DNA from: Letharia columbiana
Taxonomy: Eukaryota; Ascomycota; Lecanoromycetes; Lecanorales; Parmeliaceae
Length of the DNA stretch: 64,000 nucleotides
Direction of reading: 5' to 3'
Assembly (NCBI RefSeq): GCF_014066305.1
Contig: NW_023501052.1
Span: 372,001 to 436,000, forward strand
Shown: piece by piece, positions 11,432 through 25,705 of the stretch
Numbering within the stretch: position 1 is the stretch's first letter
Layout: every line of letters begins with the position of its first letter
Notes under the pieces: model-generated
The model's input: only the letters and a program-made list of their open reading frames with translations
What the model was told of the DNA's origin: nothing
Databases searched by the model: none
Made by a program: the position numbers and the translations under genes

Positions 11432-12304
11432 AGTCGTTATACGCGTGGAACATCATGGGGGCCTCATAATCCGGAATATCTTCTCTGGGATCGCGTCGTT
11501 CCATAACCCTTTCTCTTCACATATGCCACAGACCGGTGGATTGGTTGGACCGTTCGTATAGCATCCCTTTCGTGGCCTTGGATACACCCTCTTGACGGGG
11601 CCCGTTCTTGGACTTTCCTCCTGCTGCGGTCATTGTTTGTATGACACTCTGCGCTTATTTCATGCTACAACCCCTGTGGTTTCCCTGGTTCTCCTTGGGC
11701 ACAAGATCAGGAATCCGGGATCCTGAAGACATGACTGTCATAAGTAGGGTGTTGTACATAAATGATAATACAAACGCTGGCAGGCGTTACTACACCATCT
11801 GACCATCCACGACTAGAAACCCTTGATCGCTGTCAACTCTCAAGGTGTCGCATTTGCAAGCGCATTAGACACAATCGCATTATTCCATCCAGTGAAGCAA
11901 GTATGAATGACATAGAAAGGATAGAAAGTCATCACGCTCTAAGGTCAAATTTTTGAAGTTGAGATAGCAGACGCACAGCTAGATGGTTCCCAGTATGAGC
12001 GACGTGCCTTTGGACATGCTGCTCGTGAAAAGGCAGCTTAGGTAGGGGTCAGCGTGAAGGCTCATTTCTCGTTGCGTAACGGCAGAGTAAGCGGGCTCCC
12101 ACGGAGCATGCTGCCTAGCTTCCACTCATGAGGCTGAGCGGAGGTGCACAAGGACGCAGGCTGACATTTGCAGAAAGACGGCTACGCATAGACGAACAAT
12201 TTCGCAGCGGACACCTAAAGCCATGCATAGATGGGGATACTTTTTGAATTGCGATATTGGAAGAGAAGGGTTTGCACGAGCAGAGGTTGAAGAAGGGTTT
12301 TTAC
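11432..12304. other. Intergenic flank of the AT-rich block
   Basis: Normal base composition with no gene I can support. A+T content rises sharply at about 12,290-12,310, marking the left border of the block. Confidence 0.6.
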
Positions 12305-15300
12305 CAGAGGTATAAGAATAAAATTCTATAATTATCTTTATTTATATATTTATCTTAACGCGTTAAATAAGCTTAATAAACTTTATATTTATTCTTCTCT
12401 TAAACTCTAATTTACTCTTCTATTCTACTCTATCTTAATTCTTTTAAATACTCTTAAATCTATCTCTATCTAATTAAACTTATTAACTATTTATAAATAA
12501 ATTCGCTTTTTAAATTATTTTAAATCTCTTTTTTAAGATTAAATCTATTATTACTAACTCTCTCTAACTATAAATTTATTAATTATTTCTTTATATATTA
12601 TAGAGTATTAATAATATATCTTAATAAATTTATAAATATTAAACTTATCGAAGTACTTTTTATAAGCTTATTATCTTTATTAATATAATTATTATAAATA
12701 TTAATTAAGTTTTTATATAAAGTACTATTAGCTCTTTTAATCTAATTCGATATATTAAGATCTTCTTTAAGATTAAATTTAATTTATTTAAGCTTATTTT
12801 CTTAATATTTTATATAAAGAATTATTATTAAAATATAAAATATCGCTAATAAATAATACTTCTAAGTATTATAATATCTTTTAATTATTAAAAAATATCG
12901 CTTATATATAATAGCCCTCGCGAGAGAATAAAGAATATTATAAGCTATTTAAGCGATTATAGCGTATTTAAACTTTAATTTCTTTTATTACTTTAAAATT
13001 AAAAGATTCGCTAAATTATTAAAAGAAGCTTTATAAAGATTAGAAGTAAGATTATAATTAGAATAATAATTAGAAGACTTATTATTTCTTCTATATTACT
13101 AAAGCTAATTATATTTATTCTTATTATCTAAATTCTTAATCTTAAATTTTATCACTTAATTAAGTGTATTTTTATTTAATTAATTTATTCGCTTAGCTCT
13201 TTATAATTAACTACTTATATTAATATTTTAATAATTTTAAAATATCTTTTTAAGCGCTTTTTAATAGATCTTTATCTATAACTTCTCTTTTTAATATTAA
13301 TCTTTTAATTTAATTTCTTTAATTTTATATTATTATAATTTAAATATAAAAGTGTAACTTATTTATATAGATAGTTTAAATCTAATTAAGTTCGATTATA
13401 ATAGATAGTTAATTTCTCATAAGCCGTCTTAAAAGCTTTAAAAAGTTCTTTTTTTAAGAAACTCTCTTTCTTCTTAATTTTTCGAGCTTTTTATCTATAT
13501 AATTAAATAGATAATTATAAATATTAAAGATATAGTAAATTATAATCTTCTTTTCTCTATTTATTAATTTTATAAATTTATAAAAAAATTTAATAAGCTA
13601 AATTAAATATTAAATCTATTAGAAATTAATTAAAAATTATTTAGATATCTAGACTATAATTTTTATTTATAATTATTTTTTATTATTTAATCTTAAATAG
13701 ATAGTTAATCTATTTTTTAAAAAGTATATAATATTAATATAAAGAAGTAGAGCGCGAATTAATATCTAATAAATTAAATTTTAGCGAGTCTTAATATTCT
13801 AAAAGAGCTTAAAAGAGTATCTCTAATAATATTACTTTTTTTTAGAAGATTAATATTTATCTAATATTAAAATATTTTTATCTTAAAGTTATTTAATTTA
13901 TAATATAAAAAAGATCTCTTTACGCTAGTCGCTAATATTAATATATATAATAATTTTTTAAATTTTAATATAATTAATAATATAATAATTAGAATAATAA
14001 TAAGAAATATTATATTTTTATTAGAGTTATCAATAGATTAATTATATTTATTTAAACTTAATTCTTATCTTCTTTATTACTCTTAGCTTCTCTAAAATTT
14101 CTTATTTATTAAAATAACTCTAATATTATCTAGAAGTTCTTTTAAGATTAATTAAATAATATACGCTATATAGAAAATATATTATAAATAATTTAAGAAC
14201 TTAAATTCTTTAATATTAAGCGAGTTATTTATTATAAAAATAGAAAGATAAATAATTAAATTATCGAAGAGTATATTATTATTATTAGCGTTATTAATTA
14301 TAAATTTAAATATATAAAATTAAATCTTATATTTTATAAGAATTAAATTAATAATACTTATAAGTTTCTAATTAATATATTTATCTTCGATATATTTAAA
14401 GTCTATAAGAATCTTATATTATTATTAATTAATATTAATAAAAAAGATTAGAATTATTATAAATAATTAATAATTATAAAATAATTAATAATTTAGAATT
14501 AGAGAGACTTTAATATTATTAACTAATAAATTCTTTAATAATCTTATCTCTAGCTCTATAGCTTTTCTTATTAATTAATTCTTTATAATAAATATTAATT
14601 TTAATTATATATTAGAGTTAAGATAGTATAAAAGTTATAATATTCTTAGAATTATTAGTAATTATAAATAAAATATTAATATTTATAATTTAGCGATAAA
14701 ATTATTTTAAAAAGTCTTCGCGTATAAGCTTTCGATCTTCTAATATTATAAGAGAATTTTAATATTATCTTTTCTAGAGTAAATAGTAAATTAGATATTC
14801 TATTTATTATTTTATTTATTAATAATTTATATTATCTAATTTAGAAATATATCTAATTTTTATAATTATTAATTAGATTCGTTTATTATAAATTACTTAA
14901 ATTAGATTTCTTAATATATTTCTTAAACTTAATATATACTATTATATCGCTTATTTTATAATCTATAAATAAATAAATTAGAATCTTATTATAGTAATAA
15001 TAAATAATATATAGCTTCTTCAAAATCGACGAGCGTATATTCGTTAAATTATATTTATTTCTAGAATTTTCTAATTTCTAAGTCTTAATAAATAAGATTA
15101 ATAATCGCTATTAGATTTAAACTAATTCTATATAATCTATACTATCTTTATTTATTACTATATTTATTATTTTTTATTATTAATATTAAAAAGAAAGTAA
15201 GATTTATTATTATCTTTATATTAAAATATATTTATTAATATCTTATATTAAGTATCGTTAATTAAGAAAGTTAAGTTTACGCTAAATAAAGATCTAATTA

Positions 15301-17734
15301 ATATCTTAAAGATTAAGATATTTAAAGAGAAATTAAAAGAGATATATAAATAAATAAAATATTAGAAATAAAATAAGATTAATATTTAATATATAAATTC
15401 TATCTTCTCGCTATAATAGAAACTTATATCGCTTTAATAACTTATATCGCTTTAATAATATATCGCTATATTATTTTTAATATTTTAAATTAAAGATTAA
15501 TTCTTTCTAATTAATATTATAATTAATAATTATATATTTAAAAGTATATAATAACACTAATATAGAATTAATATTTAATTTTATTAATTTAAAACTCTAA
15601 TTAGTTTAGCTATTAACGCTTTTCTACTTAATATAATATATACTTTATTTACTTTAATATTAATACTTATTTATTACTATATTATTTTAATTATTAAAAT
15701 TAAAATTATATTTATTTAATTAATATTCTAATCGCTAATTATATTAATAAAAGCGTATATATTAATATTTTAAAATTATTAAATTTATTTTATTAGATAT
15801 TAATATAGAATTAAAATCTAATTTAAACGCTTTAATAATTTAATTAGCTAAACTAATTATTATCTAAATCTTTTATATATAAAAATTAAATCTTTTATCG
15901 CGCTAAGATTATTTTTAAATATTAATATCTTTCTTATTAATATAACTCTCTTTTATTTAAGTAATATTATAATATCTTTTACTTAGATACGTTAAAATAT
16001 TAAAATATTATATTCTTCGCTTTTAATTAAACAATATTATCTTTAAATTAATATCTTTAATCTTATAAAAATAATAATTAATTTATTATAGACGAAGGCG
16101 AAAAAGAAATAATATCTTCTTCTATCTTTATAATAGAAGAAGAGAAGAAAGTAAGTAAATTAATTATAAGCTATACGCGACTTAATATCTAAGAATAATA
16201 AATTAATAAAGTTATAATATTAAAATAAAGAGCTCTTCTTATAATTAATAAATATAAGATTAAATAGAAATTAATTAAATTAATAAGATTATCTTTAATA
16301 GATATATCGCGTATATAAAGAATATCGAAATATACGAAATATATATAAAATATAAGAGAGGGCGTATATATATAGCTATAAATATTTAAAGTATATTTAA
16401 AATATAGAAAGAAGCGCTTATATATAGCTCTACGATATATATTAATAAAAAAGAAATTAATCTCTTTTTCTAATTAGCTTTCTAATTAATATTTAAACTT
16501 AATCTATCTTTTAAATAATATTTTATTCTAATAAGATTTTAATTATATAATATTAGTTAGCTCGATAATAAATATTTAATATTATTCTTTTCTAATTTAC
16601 TCTCTTCTTTTTAAAAATTCTTTTTATTATTATAATATTTATATTATAATATACTTATTTATTATAATACTATCTATATCTAAAGAAAATAAAATTATTT
16701 TCTTTATATTCTATAATTAAATTAAATTAATAATATTATTTTTATAAAGTAAATATATATATCTAATAGCGCTATATCTCTTAATATAATAATTAATTAT
16801 AATATTAATTATAATTTATTAATATATAATATTATTATTTATTAAAGTTATTAACTCGATAATTATAAAAACTTAGAAAATTATTAATAATTTATTAACT
16901 ATTAATTTAGACTTATTTAAATTATCAAAGTAAAGTAAAGATAAGACTTCGCGAAGGCGAAGATTAGAAGATTATACGCGAAGTTTAAAAAGTATAATTA
17001 TAAATAAGAAAAGTACGTAATTATATTAATTATATATATCTAAATTAAATAGTAAATTAATTATATATATTAATTATATTATTACTAATTAGACTTAAAA
17101 GTTTATATATTAAAGAAAATTCGCGAATAGTAGAAATTAATAAATTTAATTATTTTTTAAATTATATTTATTTAAATAATAAAGAAGATCTTAATTTATA
17201 TAACTTTAAAATCGATTAATTCGCTTCGAATTTAAATCTCTATATTATACATACTTTAAGAAGCTATAAAGATAAAATTAGCGAGTAATTTTAATAATAT
17301 AACTTACTCTTTAATAATTATAAATAAAGAAAATTATTAACTAATATCTAGCGACTTAATTATATATATTTTATATAAAAAGAATTACTTTATAATTAAA
17401 AGATATATAGCTTTTTAGATAATTATAATAAGATATAAGTTTATAAATAATAATATAGTATTATTAAAGTCTAGACGTAGTTTTTATAAAAAGAAAATAT
17501 ATAATAAATAAAAGAAAAACTATTCTAAGTTAAGAATAAGATATTCTAATTATTATTCTATTTATTACGCTTAATTAATAATATTTAACTATTATACTTA
17601 ATCTAATAACTTTATATATTTTATATTTATAGAATAAAACTTCTTAAATCGATTTAAATATAGATATATATTTATAAAAATACTACTACTTTAATAAAAG
17701 AGGCTTCTTATTCTAAAATCTATATTAAATTAAA

Positions 17735-18322
17735 GATTATATTTCTATACATTAATAGCTTTAATTTCTATAAGTTATTATTAATATCGCGATTAAATTT
17801 ATATAATAATAGTACATCTTTCTTATTAGCGAGTATATTTCTATATTCGATAGCTTTAATTTTTATAATTACTATTAATATCGCGATTAAATTTATATAG
17901 TAATAGTTTTTTATTCTTTTTTATTAAGTATTTCTATATTCGAATAGCTTTAATTTCTTATAATTACTATTAATATCGCGATTAAATTTATAGTAATAAT
18001 AATACCTTTCTTATTAAGAGTATCTCTATATTCGATAGCTTTAATTTCTATAATTACTATTAATATCGCGATTAAATTTATATAGTAATAGTACATCTTT
18101 CTTATTAATAGATATTTCTATATTTTCAATAGCTTTAATTTTTATAATTATTATTAATATCGCGATTTTTTTTTTTTTTTTTTATTAAATTTCATATAAT
18201 AATAGTACATCTTTCTTATTAGCGAGTATCTCTATATTTCAATAGCTTTAGTTTTTATAATTACTATTAATATCGCGATTAAATTTATATAGTAATAAGT
18301 ATATCTTTCTTATTAGCGAGTA
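17735..18322. repeat. Tandem array of about six ~92-bp units
   Basis: The core TATTAATATCGCGATTAAAT recurs about every 90-115 bases (near 17790, 17880, 17976, 18066, 18161 and 18276), flanked each time by AGCTTTAATTT and CTTTCTTATTA segments. One unit is interrupted by the T18 run. Some units keep CA dinucleotides (for example GTACATC), unlike their surroundings. Confidence 0.85.
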
Positions 18323-19721
18323 TATTAATAATCGTAAATAGCTAAAATATAATAGAAAATAGTAGATAACTCTTAATAATATTCGATCTTAAATCTATAG
18401 CTTCTTTATCTCATCTAAGAGTAAAGATATTTATATCTAGAATTTAAAGTAAGTATATTCTAATATATAGTTATTAAATATCTAGATATAAATCTTCTAA
18501 TTAAAAGATTAGTTTCTTTAGAGTTAACTAATATAATTATAATAATAATTTAAAAATTATAATTATTATATTATATAGCGTAATTTAATAAATTAAATTT
18601 AATAGACTTCGCTAATATAACGCTAGATAGATTTTAAAATATTAAAGCTATAAGTAGAAATTCTCTCTTTCTTTCTTTCTTAATATCTTAAATATTTTCT
18701 CTTATTCAATATTTTATATTATAATTATTTTATCTTATTTCATCTTAATCTAATTTAATAATAATATATTATTAATAATTATTAATTTCGATAGCGATTT
18801 TATTATATTATTATTATATAGAGATAGCGATATCGATTTATATATTAAGTCGATTTATTTAAAAGATAATATAAATCTTAATAATCTTTTTAACGATATA
18901 AATAATTAGTCGAATAATTATTTATTTAATCTTTATATTAAGACTTTAAGTTAAAAGAAAATCTTAAAGTCTTCTAATCGTAAAAAGATAATCGCGAAAA
19001 AAATCGAATAAGATAAGTCTTTAGTTATTCGCGCTTCTCGATATAAAGATCGTAAGAAAAGAGTATATCGAGGTCTTTACTTATAAAGACTAAAAATCGA
19101 TATTAAAAGTAAGAAAGTAAGTATAGTAATATAATATATTAATAAGTAATATATATATATAATTAATAATATTTTAGCTATTACTTTATAAGAGATTAAA
19201 AGATATTAGAAATTAACTAATTTACTTCTTTTAAAAAGACCTTTCATCTATATAATATAGAGAGATTATTAATATAATATTATTATCTTATTATACTATA
19301 CAAATTTAGACTTCTATATTAAATACGTTATAAGAAGCTATTAAAGCGACTCTAATATCGAAATTTTATTATATATTAGCTTTCTATTAAGTTATTATTC
19401 TATTAATAAATTATATAATTAATAATCTCTACGCTATTTATAATAAAAGAGTTATATTAATAATTAAGAATATAAAGCTTATATAAATAATATATTAATA
19501 TATAATAAAAGAAAGTATATAAATAATAAGAATAAGATAGTTAAAAGTACTTTATTTAGATAGAAGAGAGTTAAGATACTTAATATAGAATAGAATTCTA
19601 ATTATCTTTCTAATTATCGAAAAATATATAAATTTATTCTTCTAATAATAATCTCTTTATATTCTCTTTATTAGCGAGAACTTCTTATTTAAATAAATAT
19701 ATAGCTAATAATTTTAATACG

Positions 19722-19817
19722 AAATATAAGATCTTAAATTCTTCAAATTTTAAAGTATTATAAGTTAAATAATAGTTATAAATAATCTTAATATAAATTA
19801 GATTAGAAGTAAGAATC
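19722..19817. repeat. Direct repeat copy 1 (~95 bp)
   Basis: Begins with AAATATAAGATCTTAAATTC and matches 20376-20470 with few differences. Confidence 0.8.
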
Positions 19818-20375
19818 TAAATATAATCTATATTATTAATAAGAAGATTACTAAAAAAGAGATAATACTTAGTATTAATCTATATAAATAAAATATAATT
19901 AAACTATAAAACGCGTTTATAGATCAAATAAGAATTCGAATAATTTATAAATATAGATTTTTTTTATAAAAGCTTATTAAGATAATCTACGAGAGTATAA
20001 AATTTCTATTATCTCTATATTCTTATATCGTTAATAGCTTTATCTATAAAGATATTTAATAAAATAAAAATATCGAGATTAAAGATTAATCGATAAATAT
20101 TTTTTTTCTAATTTATAAAAGTACGCTTTAAAACTTAACTAAATATCGAGAAATTAGAAATTTATACTTAATTACTATAAAGTATTATTTTAGCTCTACG
20201 CGAAGTCTAAGATTTAAGATCTAGATTATAGAATTAACTATATCTATTACGCGTATAAGAGAGAAGAAGAAATATTAAATATAAGTAAGTAAAGAAACGC
20301 TTAAGGCGTAATAATAATTACTTTAATAAAGAGTCTTAAGCGATAATATTAATTATATATATATATCGAGAGTAT

Positions 20376-20470
20376 AAAATAAGATCTTAAATTCTTAAAT
20401 TTTATAGTATTATAAGTTAAATAATAGTTATAAACGAACTTAATATAAATTAAATTAGAAGTAAGAATTT
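20376..20470. repeat. Direct repeat copy 2 (~95 bp)
   Basis: Same orientation as 19722-19817, about 650 bases downstream. Differences are mostly A/T substitutions and small indels. Confidence 0.8.
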
Positions 20471-23344
20471 AATATAATAATAGAAATTTAAGATATTATT
20501 TATAAGATTAAAGAAGAAAAAGTTAAAAAGTTAAGAAAGAAAGATAAGAGTAAATTTAATAGAAATATTAAAGCTAATAAGAAGAAAGATTTAAAGAAAA
20601 ATATATATTTAACGAATATAAATATCTAAGATATAAATCTTAATCGAGAAGTATTATTTATTTCTAGATATATCTATAAATAGAAAGTACTTATCGTATA
20701 AAAAAGATATTATAATTAAAAAGAATTATATCTTAAAATCGATTATAACTCTTAATAGAAATATTAAAGAAGCTTATAAGATAGATAGCGTAAACGACTA
20801 AAAACTTAATAATATAAAGTTATCGCTTCGCTATTATTAAGTATAAGAAATAGCTTTTATAAAGAATTAAGAGATTAACGATAAAGAGCTATTAAGATAA
20901 TATATTAGTAAGTCTACTATCTCTTAATTATCTTAAAAAAGATTTATAAACTCTAAGAATTAGCGTTCGATATAAGAGAAAAGAATTTATATTATAAAAT
21001 TCTAAGTATCTTTCTAATTAATAGATAGCGAAATCTATTATAATCTCTTCTTTTAAGCTCTTATATCTAAGTATTTATATCTTAATAATAAGAATAAAAA
21101 GCGATTTAAAATCTTATTATTATAGTTATTAATTATTATTTAAAAGATCTCTTTTATCTCTATCATTATCTTTATCTAACTTTTATTTATTTAGCGTATA
21201 ATTATAATTCTTTAATTATTATTTAGTCGAGTCTAATAAATCTAGAAAATTATTATTATTTATATTAAATTATTATACTATTAAATTCCTTTATACTACG
21301 CGCTTAATCTTATTAAAATAAATATATAAAGATAATAAATCGAATTTTAATTAATTAGTCTAGATAATTTTTAATATACTTTTATTAAAGAGAGAGTAAT
21401 AAATAAAAAGAATATTTACTATAGAATTCGTTTATATATAATTATATATTTTTTTAATCTAAAAATTATAAGTTAATAATTTTATATACGCGAGAAATAA
21501 TAATAGTATATCTTATAATCGATTTTAGAAGAATAGTTCTATATCGTAAAATCTCTATACTTATATATTTTAATTATATAATAAAATTTATAGTTATAAG
21601 AGTTAATATATATTATTTTCGCTTATAAAGACTAATAAGCTCTCTATTAAAACTTTTAAATTATTATAAAGATAAGAAGTAATCTCTATTTATAAGATTA
21701 TTTAATTATATTAAATAATCTAATTAATAACTTTAAGTTATTATCTAATAATATACTTATCTCTTATTCTTTCTCTTTTTTTATTTATCTTAAAATTACG
21801 AGATAGATAAAATTATTTAATATTTTCTTCTCTATTAAATCTTTTTATTATAAGATTATACTCTTATTATTATTAATAACACTTTTTTATTTTTAATTAT
21901 TTAGACTTAATTATATAGCTAATATAGATATATACTTTTCTCTTTAAAATATTAAATAAAAAAATTATATATATTAATATCTAATAATACTATAATATAG
22001 TCGATCTTATTATTTATAAAAGTATATATCTTTAATCTCTTATAATATCTTTTTCTACTTCTCTAAACTTACGCTTTTAAATCTATTTATATTTTTAACT
22101 TTATCTCTTATAATTAATATTATATTAAGATTAATATTATATACTTTTTATAAGCGAGCTTTAAGTAAATTATATACTTCGAGAGTTATTATATATTAAT
22201 AAGATTTAATAATATAAGAATTCTAAGAGAGCTCTTCTATCGCTTTACGCTTATAATTTTTAATATTAATTAAATAATTATAAGATCTTAATAGCGATAA
22301 AAATAAGAAGAATTTAATTAAAAGATTATTATCGCGAAGTATTCGCTAAAGATTATTTATATTATTTACTTCTATATATATAATTAAAATTATAAATTTA
22401 ATTTTACTTTATAATAATAGAGAATCTTATCTTTTATTTTTAATAATAGATTATTTATAATTCTATTATTATTTATCTTCTCGCTATATAAAATTACTAT
22501 TATATTAATTTTATAATATATATATTTACTAGATCTATAAACGATAGTATTTAAAAGATATTTTATAAGAAGAAAATAAAATATAACTTCTAAGTATCTT
22601 TCTAATTATCTTTCTAATTATTATAATATTATAATAAATAAAAAAAAAAAAAAAAAAAAAGAAAGAAGTAGTATATAAAAAGTTTATTATTCTTATTTTA
22701 ATTTATAGCGCTCGCGTAAAACTTAAGATAATAATTAATATTATAAAATTATAAGATTTTTAAATAAAGAAGAATAAAATAGATATAATAAAAAACTTAA
22801 AGAAGAATTTAAGTTTAAATTTAAAGAAAAGTTCGTGAGTTTAATTATACGCTAATAAGTTAGTTAGTAATTAATAATTAATTCTATTAATATATATAAT
22901 AGAATAAAATAGAATTAAGTTTAAAAATCTTAAATTTATATATATAGTTAATTATAAATTTAGAGTTACTACGCTCTTTAATTAGATTAACTAAATTATC
23001 GCGAATAAATAAATTAATATTTATAATTATAAAAAAAATATAATCGAATAGCTCTAATTAAAAAATAGATATATATTATTTAATTTTAGAATAACTTTTT
23101 TATTTTCTATTAAAATTTTAAGATTTCTTTCTAAAATTATAGAACGAAATAAGAACTTTTAAAAAAAAAAAAGAATTTCTAAATTTAATCTAATAATTAT
23201 TAAAGCGTAAGAAATTTAAATATCGCTTATTAAAGTTCGCTCGATAGCCGAATAGCCCGCTTATTAAAGTTCGCTTATTAAAGATTATTTATCTATTTAC
23301 TCGATAGCTCTTAATTAAAAAAATAATTATAAATTTAATTTATA

Positions 23345-24175
23345 GGCCTTTACTTGTAAAAAATATAATATCTTATAGATTTTAATAGAATCTTTTATTT
23401 TTTAAGATAATAATAGAAATCTATTATTAAATATAATACTTATTAATTAAATAAGAAAATAAGATATTTAAACTATACTTATAATACTTATAATTTTATA
23501 ATAATAGATTTTTTTTATAATTTAATAGAATATAATTTTTAATATAATATAATTTTCTAAAAGTATAAATTAAATACTTTATATAGTATTAATTATAAAG
23601 ATAATTAGAATTCTAAGTCGAATACAAATCTAAGATTAATATAATAAATAAATATCTAATAGATTTTAATTAAAATCTTTTATTTTCTAAGATAATAATA
23701 AGAATCTATTATATAAATATAGTATTTATTAATTAAATAAGTAAGTATAATAAATATATTTTTATATTAAAACTATTATTATAATATAAATAATTTTATA
23801 ATAATAACTTATTTTAATTTTTTAATATAATATAATTTTTTAGAATTATAAATTAATAATTTTATATAATATTAATTATAAAGATAATTAGAATTCTAAG
23901 TCGAGAATTAATATAATAATTAAATATATATAGACTTTAATAAAATCTTTTATTTTTTAATATAATAATAAGAATTTATAAAAATATATAATTATTAATA
24001 ATTAGATAAGAAAATATAATATATATTTATATTAAAACTATAATTATAATATAAATAATTTTATAATAATAAAAATTATTAATTCTTTAATATAATATAA
24101 ATCTTTTAAATTATAAATTAAATATATTATATAATATTAATTTTAAAGATAACTAGAATTTGAAGTAGAATATAA
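23345..24175. repeat. Three tandem copies of a ~265-285-bp unit
   Basis: The landmark AAGATAATTAGAATTCTAAG ends each unit (near 23600 and 23881, with a diverged copy near 24146). Preceding landmarks AATCTTTTATTTT and ATAAATAATTTTATAATAAT recur at matching distances. Confidence 0.8.
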
Positions 24176-25485
24176 TCTTATAAGTAATATTATAATTAAG
24201 AGTTATATTATAAATTAAAAAAGTCGATAATTTAATTATAAAGTTTTTTATTTTATTATTTATAGTAGTTTAATAATCTATCTAAATTAAACTATAAGCT
24301 TTTAATCTATCTTTATATTTATATATAGCTTAATATTATATAATTTTAAAAGTTTATATAAAAGTAGTATATTCTTAATTTATAATATTACGCGTTTATT
24401 ATAAATTACTAATAATTAAATATCTATATTCTATTATTAGCGAATTTTATATAAGAATAATAAAAAGTCTTATTTAAAAAATTATTAGATAGAAAAGATT
24501 CTATTATCTTCTATATCGTCTTAATAATAGAACTTTATTAATAATACTTAATATTATTTTTTTTTATCTATTATATCTAACGAAATTTCTTAAATAAGTT
24601 TTTAAAATAAAGCTTTCGAAATTAATAGCGTAATTAATTTTTAAAAATATTTAATTTCGCGAAGAAGAATAATAGCTAGTAGACTATAATTAGAAAGATA
24701 ATTAGAAATATATATAAGACTAAACTTACTATCTAAGATAAAATCTATATAATTTTCTTACTTTAAATATATAATTAATAACGCTTTTTCTCTTATTTAT
24801 ACTCTTTTTACTTATAATAGATTTTCTAGAAGTCTTATTACTCGACTTTCTAGCTACTTTTACTATTAATAATATTTAAAATATTATTTTATCTATCGCG
24901 ACCGCCGCTAAAAGTATATTAAATCTTCTCTTTCTAAGTTTTTTATTATATTTATTTTTTTTAATAATTTACGTATAGATAGATATTCTTTAACTATTAT
25001 AATTTTAATATTTTTACTATATATATTATTAAAATTTCTATTTTTATAAATAATATCTCGAGATTAAAAGATAGTTTAATCTTAAAATAAAGTATTATTA
25101 TTATCGCTAAATATATCGTTATCAAATATATATATTAACTCTTTATTCTTATTAATATATTTTTAAATTTATCTAATTTAGAAAGTTAGATAATTAGAAT
25201 AATAATTAGAAAAGAGAAGATTATATCTAAATTCTTTTTTATTATAATAATTAGAATTATAAGAGTTATTTCTTCTTCTTCTAATCATATTAATTACTTA
25301 TATATTAAAATTAATAAATTTATATAAATTTATTATAAAACTTATCGCTAAGATTATAATATTACTATTCTTATTATATATTAGAGAAGTTTTTAATCTT
25401 AAGCTTCTTTTATAATAAAGTCTATCTCTTCTTTTTCTAATATAATTAAATTTATTAGTAAATTACTATCTAAATCTATTAACTA

Positions 25486-25705
25486 ATTACTTTTAAAACT
25501 TTTATAATTAATTACTTCTAGAACTTTCTAATTAATTATCTCTAGAACTTTCTAAGCTAATTACTTCTAGAACTTTCTAATTAAATATCTCTAGAACTTT
25601 CTAATTAATTACTTTAAGAACTTTCTAATTAAATATCTTTAGAACTTTCTAATTAATTACTTTAAGAACTTTCTAATTTATCACTTTTAGAATCTTCTAA
25701 CTAAT
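25486..25705. repeat. 24-bp minisatellite, about nine copies
   Basis: GAACTTTCTAATTAATTA-type units recur with a period of 24-25 bases (GAACTT at 25521, 25545, 25570, 25594, 25618, 25642, 25666; diverged at 25690). A 24-base period equals eight codons. Confidence 0.9.

Noticed and set aside
18600..19140. Possible coding relic (lysine-rich frame with few stops) in the AT block
   Set aside because: Some charged protein-like text appears, but no recognisable transposon domain, and AT composition alone favours Lys/Ile/Asn codons.
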